From Hyphococcus sp. (GTDB lineage Bacteria > Pseudomonadota > Alphaproteobacteria > Caulobacterales > Parvularculaceae): a stretch of DNA of 17,526 nt. The translations under genes and the position numbers were made by a program. Below the pieces are notes generated by a model. That model worked only from the letters and a program-made list of their open reading frames with translations. It was not told where the DNA came from and made no database searches. Shown in pieces: positions 13,600-17,526 of the stretch (position 1 is its first letter; every line of letters starts with the position of its first letter). The DNA lies in the NCBI GenBank assembly GCA_021604585.1, contig BQJG01000066.1:1-17526 (forward strand), written 5' to 3'.

Positions 13600-14166
13600 A
13601 TGAATGGCGTCGCGTTTCTCGCTGGCGTGCTTGCCGTATTGGCTGTCGCACTCGCCGCCGCCTATAATCTCCTCGTCAAACGCAGGCAGCTTGTTAATAA
13701 TGGCTGGTCCGACATTGACGTGCAGCTCAAGCGCCGGGCCGATTTGATTCCGCAATTGGTGACGACAGTCAAAGGCTACGCCGCCCATGAGCGCCAGCTC
13801 TTTGAGGAGATCGCCGAAAAGCGCAGCGCCGCAATGGCGGCAGGCGACGACCCCGCCGCGCGCGGAGAGACGGAAAGCGGACTGTCGCGTCCAGTGGCGA
13901 AACTGATTGCGGTGGCGGAAGACTATCCCGAACTGAAAGCCAGCGGCAACTTTCTCGATTTGCAAAATGAACTGGCGGAAACGGAAGACAAAATTGAAAT
14001 GGCGCGGCGATTTTATAATGGCGCCGTGCGGGAGCTGAATACGCTGGTGGAGAGTTTTCCGGTCAATTTGCTTGCGGGGCCGTTTGGGTTTTCCTCGCGC
14101 GGATATTTTGAGATTGAGCCCACAACTCGCGCTGCACCGGCAATTGACCTCGATTACGGTGCATGA
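13600..14166 (+). CDS. LemA family membrane protein
   Basis: This 188-residue protein has an N-terminal membrane anchor (about 3-25), then the typical LemA helices: LLVKRRQLVNNGWSDIDVQ (24-42), KRRADLIPQLVTTVKGYA (44-61), HERQLFEEI (63-71), YPELKASGNFLDLQNEL (109-125), ETEDKIEMARRFYNGAVREL (127-146) and FPVNLLAGPFGF (153-164). LemA proteins are coiled-coil proteins, probably with most of the chain on the outer side of the inner membrane. Their molecular role is not settled; the original LemA antigen comes from Listeria, and family members are often paired with DUF2207 or TPM-domain proteins. The start follows a strong ribosome-binding site. Its TGA overlaps the next ATG (ATGA), so it is co-translated with the DUF2207 gene. 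The family call is firm; the function is not known. Confidence 0.93.
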   Translation: MNGVAFLAGVLAVLAVALAAAYNLLVKRRQLVNNGWSDIDVQLKRRADLIPQLVTTVKGYAAHERQLFEEIAEKRSAAMAAGDDPAARGETESGLSRPVAKLIAVAEDYPELKASGNFLDLQNELAETEDKIEMARRFYNGAVRELNTLVESFPVNLLAGPFGFSSRGYFEIEPTTRAAPAIDLDYGA

Positions 14167-15866
14167 TGGTGCGGCGATTTTTCATCATTATCTTGCTGCT
14201 GGTCTGGCCTACCGTTGGACTGGCGGTTGAACAGATCAACGATTTCACTGTCGAAATAGACGTTCAAAGAAGCGGCGATATTACCGTCAAAGAAACAATC
14301 GCCGTCACATCGGAAGGCAAACAGATACGCCGCGGGATTTATCGCGACTTGCCGCGATATTATGAGAAAGACGGCGCGCAGCTTCCCTATCGTTACGATG
14401 TTACGCGGGTCATGCGCGACGGCCGGAAAGAGCCTTACGATATTTCACGGGATGGCAACGCGTTTCGGATACGCATTGGCGACGCCGACATATTCCTTTC
14501 CGATGGCGCGCATGTCTATGAAATCGAATATGCCGTCAAAAACCAGATTCGATATTTCGACGCATATGATGAGCTCTATTGGAACGTCACCGGCAATTAC
14601 TGGAGTCTTCCCATTAGCGCGGCGAAAGCGATCATCTATTTTCCCGATGGCGCGCACGTAACACAAACGGCCGGCTATACTGGCCGTATGGGGAGCGCTG
14701 AGCGCAATTATGATTACAGGCAAGAGGGCGGCGCGCATGTTTTCACAACTACGCGCCCGCTACCCTTTCAGGCTGGGCTGACGGTTGCGGTCGGTTTTGA
14801 AAAAGGCGCCGTTGACCCGCCCTCAGCCGCCGACAAGCGCGCGGAATGGTGGGCGCGCCATGCCTCCGCGCTGCTGCTGGCAGGCGGGTTCAGCCTATTG
14901 TCGATTTTTTACATGGTCTCTTTCAATCGCGTTGGCCGCGATCCGTTGAAGGGGCCAGTCTTCGCCCGTTATGAGCCGCCGGAAGGAATGTCGCCAGCCG
15001 CCATACACCACGTTTTCTACCGGCGCATCGTCGGTCATCGCGCGCTGATCGCATCATTGCTTCTGCTTGCCATAAAGGGCCGCATGCGAATTGATGCGAA
15101 GGACAAAAAGAAGACGGATCTTGTCCGGCTCGACGCATCAGGCTTGAATATGGCGAATGAAGAAGATGCTCTGTTGCGCGATATCTTTAGCGGTCGTGAA
15201 AATATGACGCTCGGCGGCAAATATGACAGTACATTCACCGCCGCATACACTGGATTTCAAAACGAGCTGAAAAAGAAATTCGGCGCGCCTTATTTCAAAT
15301 GGAACCGGGGTTTTTTGATAGCCGGCATTGTGCTTACGATTCTTATCGTCGTTATCGCCAGCAATTTGTCGGTTGCCTGGTCCGTCTGGCACACGTCGAC
15401 AGTTATTGTGCTTGTCGGCCTAAGCGTCGTCTTTTCATATTTGCTGCCGGCGCCGACCGAAAAGGGGCAAACCATCCGCACAGAGATCGAAGGTTTCCGG
15501 CTCTATCTGGAAACGGCGGAGAAGCTGCAGCTTAACGCGGCGAAACCGGGAACCGACGCGCCGCCGCCCATGACGACAGAGCGATATGAACGGTTCCTAC
15601 CCTTCGCCATCGCATTGGGCGTTGAAGATCCCTGGACGCGTCATTTTGAAAAACTCATTCCGGAAGAAGCAAAAACTTATCAGCCGCGATGGGCGAATAT
15701 GCATGGTCGCGGCTACTCTTCGCTGCATGGGCTAAACCGCAGCCTTGTTTCCTCCATGTCTTCCGGCGTCTCCAGCGCGCTGCCGCAAAGTTCATCCTCA
15801 TCCGGGTCGAGCGGCGGCGGGTTTTCTGGCGGCGGCGGAGGCGGCGGGGGTGGCGGTGGATGGTAA
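14163..15866 (+). CDS. DUF2207 family membrane protein with glycine-rich tail
   Basis: This 567-residue protein has a signal peptide (1-21, cleavage near GLA), a periplasmic beta-rich domain (about 24-225, with IRRGIYRDLPRYY at 55-67 and YDELYWNVTGNYW at 135-147), a transmembrane helix (234-254), then a cytoplasmic stretch with RVGRDPLKGPVFARYEPPEG (256-275), two more helices (about 383-401 and 411-428) and a last domain with EIEGFRLYLETAE (441-453) and FLPFAIALGVEDPW (478-491). It ends in a Ser-rich and then almost pure Gly tail, SGGGFSGGGGGGGGGGGW. These are hallmarks of DUF2207 (YciQ-like) proteins. The first ATG overlaps the lemA stop; a second ATG at 14166 is equally possible. The function is unknown. 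The fixed pairing with LemA suggests a shared envelope role; that is inference. Confidence 0.9.
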   Translation: MMVRRFFIIILLLVWPTVGLAVEQINDFTVEIDVQRSGDITVKETIAVTSEGKQIRRGIYRDLPRYYEKDGAQLPYRYDVTRVMRDGRKEPYDISRDGNAFRIRIGDADIFLSDGAHVYEIEYAVKNQIRYFDAYDELYWNVTGNYWSLPISAAKAIIYFPDGAHVTQTAGYTGRMGSAERNYDYRQEGGAHVFTTTRPLPFQAGLTVAVGFEKGAVDPPSAADKRAEWWARHASALLLAGGFSLLSIFYMVSFNRVGRDPLKGPVFARYEPPEGMSPAAIHHVFYRRIVGHRALIASLLLLAIKGRMRIDAKDKKKTDLVRLDASGLNMANEEDALLRDIFSGRENMTLGGKYDSTFTAAYTGFQNELKKKFGAPYFKWNRGFLIAGIVLTILIVVIASNLSVAWSVWHTSTVIVLVGLSVVFSYLLPAPTEKGQTIRTEIEGFRLYLETAEKLQLNAAKPGTDAPPPMTTERYERFLPFAIALGVEDPWTRHFEKLIPEEAKTYQPRWANMHGRGYSSLHGLNRSLVSSMSSGVSSALPQSSSSSGSSGGGFSGGGGGGGGGGGW

Positions 15867-16103
15867 ACGCCCAGCCCTTTGTGTTTCAATCTTCTGCTAA
15901 ACCGGTCACGGCGATTGGCAGAATCAACCTTCAATTCCAGCCAGGGGACGCCGCTTAACTCTTTTGCCTGACTCTGACGGCGCGCCATTGCGCAAGCCTT
16001 CGCCGGCGCGCTACACACCGCCAAAAGCCGCGCGATTTCAACGCGTAAACACGCCGTCCATGTTCTTCGATCAGGCATGAGCGGGAGGAAACCGGAGAGA
16101 TTG
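15867..16103. other. Gap between the DUF2207 gene and bkdA1
   Basis: This 237-base gap holds no convincing gene and no T-tailed hairpin ending the lemA operon. It contains two GANTC sites (GAATC 15921-15925 and GACTC 15970-15974) and two adjacent short palindromes, GGCGCGCC (15979-15986) and TTGCGCAA (15988-15995). A promoter for the bkd operon must lie here or upstream, but I could not place -35 and -10 elements with confidence. Confidence 0.5.
16094..16098 (+). promoter_or_regulatory. Ribosome-binding site setting the bkdA1 start at 16104
   Basis: GGAGA ends 5 bases before ATG 16104. The longer frame from ATG 16077 has no purine-rich site at the right distance, and its nine extra residues are not part of the family N-terminus. 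Confidence 0.65.
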
Positions 16104-17336
16104 ATGAGCGAGACGCCGCCGCTGTCTTTATATATCCCTGAGCCTGAATTCCGCCCCGGCGACAAGCCGGACTTCTCCAACGTCCCGATCCCGCAAGCGG
16201 GCGCCGCGCCGCGTCCGCCGATTGATGCAGAAGCGGGCGATATTCGCGAGCTGGCTTACACCATCATTCGCGTGATGAATCGCGATGGCGAAGCGGTTGG
16301 TCCCTGGGCTGACATGCTGAACGACGACGAGATCAAGGATGGTCTTGAAGATATGATGCGGGTGCGCGCCTTTGATGCGCGCATGTTGATGGCGCAACGG
16401 CAGGGCAAAACCAGCTTTTACATGCAGGCGCTCGGCGAAGAAGCGATCGCCTGCGCGTTTTCAAAAGTGCTGTTGCCGGGCGACATGAATTTCCCGACCT
16501 ATCGCCAGCAGGGTCTCTTGTTGTCGACGGACTATCCCATGGTCGACATGATCAATCAGATCTATTCCAACGCCGCCGATCCGCTGATGGGCCGTCAGTT
16601 GCCGATCATGTATTCGTCGAAGGAGCACGGCTTCTTCACCATCTCCGGCAATCTTGCGACGCAATTCATACAGGGCGTCGGCTGGGCCATGGCGTCGGCG
16701 ATCAAGGGTGATACGAAAATCGCAACGGCGTGGATCGGCGAAGGCTCGACGGCGGAAAACGACTTCCATTCGGCGCTGGTCTTTGCGTCCACCTATCGCG
16801 CGCCGGTGGTCTTGAACGTTGTCAACAACCAGTGGGCGATCTCGACGTTTCAAGGCATTGCGCGCGGCAAGGCGGCGACGTTCGCCTCGCGCGGACACGG
16901 TTTCGGCATTCCGTCGCTGCGCGTTGACGGCAATGATTATCTCGCGGTGTATGCGGTCGCGAAATGGGCTGCGGAGCGCGCGCGCAAGGGGTTGGGGCCG
17001 ACGCTGATCGAACATGTCACCTATCGCATGGGCGGTCATTCGACCTCGGACGATCCGTCCGCTTACAGAGCGAAAGAAGAAGCGACCTGCTGGCCGCTCG
17101 GCGATCCGATTGAGCGGGTGAAAGATTATCTCATCAAGCGCGGCGTCTGGTCCGATGCACAGCATCACCAGATGAAAGAGATGCTGGAATCACAAGTCGC
17201 CGAAGCGCAAAAGCAAGCGGAGAAAAACGGCACGCTGCATGATGGCCCGCATTCCTCGCCCGCCACCATGTTCGACGATGTCTATAAGGAAATGCCGCTG
17301 CATTTGCGCCGGCAACGCCAGGAAGCGGGGCTGTAA
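16104..17336 (+). CDS. bkdA1: Branched-chain 2-oxoacid dehydrogenase E1 alpha subunit
   Basis: This is the thiamine-diphosphate subunit of the complex that oxidatively decarboxylates the 2-oxoacids of valine, leucine and isoleucine. From ATG 16104 it has 410 residues, the same length I recall for Pseudomonas putida BkdA1, and it reads very similarly: an N-terminal LYIPEPEFRPG, then AQRQGKTSFYMQALGEEAI, FPTYRQQG, GRQLPIMYSSKEHGFFTISGN, ThDP/metal motif IGEGSTAEND (211-220) with the paired NNQWAIST (241-248), RMGGHSTSDDPSAYR (phosphorylation-loop type with the catalytic-site His), and a DVYKEMPLHLRRQRQE end. The first ThDP residue set is GEG rather than GDG, a variant also present in human BCKDHA. 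The beta subunit gene follows after 2 bases. The start at 16104 is preferred over 16077 because of its ribosome-binding site. Confidence 0.95.
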   Translation: MSETPPLSLYIPEPEFRPGDKPDFSNVPIPQAGAAPRPPIDAEAGDIRELAYTIIRVMNRDGEAVGPWADMLNDDEIKDGLEDMMRVRAFDARMLMAQRQGKTSFYMQALGEEAIACAFSKVLLPGDMNFPTYRQQGLLLSTDYPMVDMINQIYSNAADPLMGRQLPIMYSSKEHGFFTISGNLATQFIQGVGWAMASAIKGDTKIATAWIGEGSTAENDFHSALVFASTYRAPVVLNVVNNQWAISTFQGIARGKAATFASRGHGFGIPSLRVDGNDYLAVYAVAKWAAERARKGLGPTLIEHVTYRMGGHSTSDDPSAYRAKEEATCWPLGDPIERVKDYLIKRGVWSDAQHHQMKEMLESQVAEAQKQAEKNGTLHDGPHSSPATMFDDVYKEMPLHLRRQRQEAGL

Positions 17337-17338
17337 CG

Positions 17339-17526
17339 ATGGCGCGCATGACCATGATCCAGTCGATCCGCAGCGCCATGGACAACGCCATGGGCCGCGA
17401 TGACAATGTCGTCGTCTTCGGCGAGGATGTTGGCTTTTTCGGCGGCGTCTTCCGCTGCACCCAGGGCCTGCAGGAAAAATACGGCAGCCAGCGCTGTTTC
17501 GATGCGCCGATCAGCGAAAGCGGCAT
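17339..17526 (+). CDS. bkdA2: Branched-chain 2-oxoacid dehydrogenase E1 beta subunit, 5' part
   Basis: The beta subunit pairs with E1 alpha to form the ThDP-binding active site at the subunit interface. Only the first 62 codons are in the window, and the reading frame runs off the right edge. The visible sequence, MTMIQSIRSAMDNAMGRD followed by VVVFGEDVGFFGGVF, then a QEKYG stretch and DAPISESG, has the characteristic E1 beta N-terminus (GEDVG..GG.F and PI.E). ATG 17339 begins 2 bases after the E1 alpha stop, so both are translated from one message. E2 and E3 genes would be expected downstream, outside the window. Confidence 0.93.
   Translation, partial: MARMTMIQSIRSAMDNAMGRDDNVVVFGEDVGFFGGVFRCTQGLQEKYGSQRCFDAPISESG

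Noticed and set aside
15713..16180. 155-codon minus-strand frame with a proline run
   Set aside because: The proline run is the complement of the DUF2207 glycine tract. The frame spans two genes and has no ribosome-binding site.
16737..16745. GEG instead of GDG in the ThDP motif of BkdA1
   Set aside because: The human branched-chain E1 alpha also has GEG, so this is a normal variant and not a lost catalytic residue.
16461..17168. 235-codon minus-strand frame across bkdA1
   Set aside because: It overlaps the conserved E1 alpha core, and its Arg/His-rich product resembles no family that I know.
1..17526. tRNA, rRNA, CRISPR, insertion sequence or prophage genes
   Set aside because: I read both strands for cloverleaf-like segments, regularly spaced repeats and transposase or phage motifs and saw none.

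Overview
The window is a chromosomal stretch read entirely on the + strand. Its protein motifs and gene order point to an alphaproteobacterium. Three observations support this: the order murC-murB-ddl-ftsQ-ftsA-ftsZ followed by lpxC-bamD-recN-ligA; a TTAA-N7-TTAACCAT box (CtrA type) with two GANTC sites (CcrM type) upstream of ftsZ; and G+C-rich coding DNA. This fits the CtrA/CcrM-bearing alphaproteobacteria (for example Caulobacterales, Parvularculales or Hyphomonas-like lineages). The genus cannot be named from the sequence alone.

Layout. 1-5403: the dcw (division and cell wall) operon, entering inside murC, then a small AT-richer secreted protein resembling the TIMP/NTR fold, then murB, a 125-base composite palindromic repeat, ddl, ftsQ and ftsA. 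Spacing is tight (3-base gap, 1-base and 13-base overlaps), except at the repeat and the 33-base ftsQ-ftsA gap. 5404-7227: a regulated intergenic region with a CtrA-like box, GANTC sites and a candidate promoter, then ftsZ, closed by a strong intrinsic terminator. 7228-11188: lpxC (lipid A), bamD (outer-membrane assembly lipoprotein) and recN (double-strand break repair). 11189-13532: ligA (NAD-dependent DNA ligase) with an extra stretch in its HhH region. 13533-15866: a two-gene lemA-DUF2207 membrane module joined by an ATGA overlap. 15867-17526: the start of a branched-chain 2-oxoacid dehydrogenase operon, bkdA1 then a truncated bkdA2.

How the genes fit together. MurC, MurB and Ddl make the peptidoglycan precursor. 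FtsQ, FtsA and FtsZ build the divisome. LpxC and BamD serve the outer membrane. RecN and LigA act on DNA. ftsZ appears to be a separate regulatory unit: it has its own cell-cycle-type promoter region and a terminator, although read-through from ftsA is also possible because no convincing terminator follows ftsA. The bkd genes belong to valine, leucine and isoleucine breakdown.

Most of the window is orthodox. The parts most worth a second look are the TIMP-like insertion between murC and murB, the composite repeat whose right arm supplies the ddl ribosome-binding site, the ftsZ control region, and the lemA-DUF2207 pair. I found no tRNA, rRNA, CRISPR array, insertion sequence or prophage gene.
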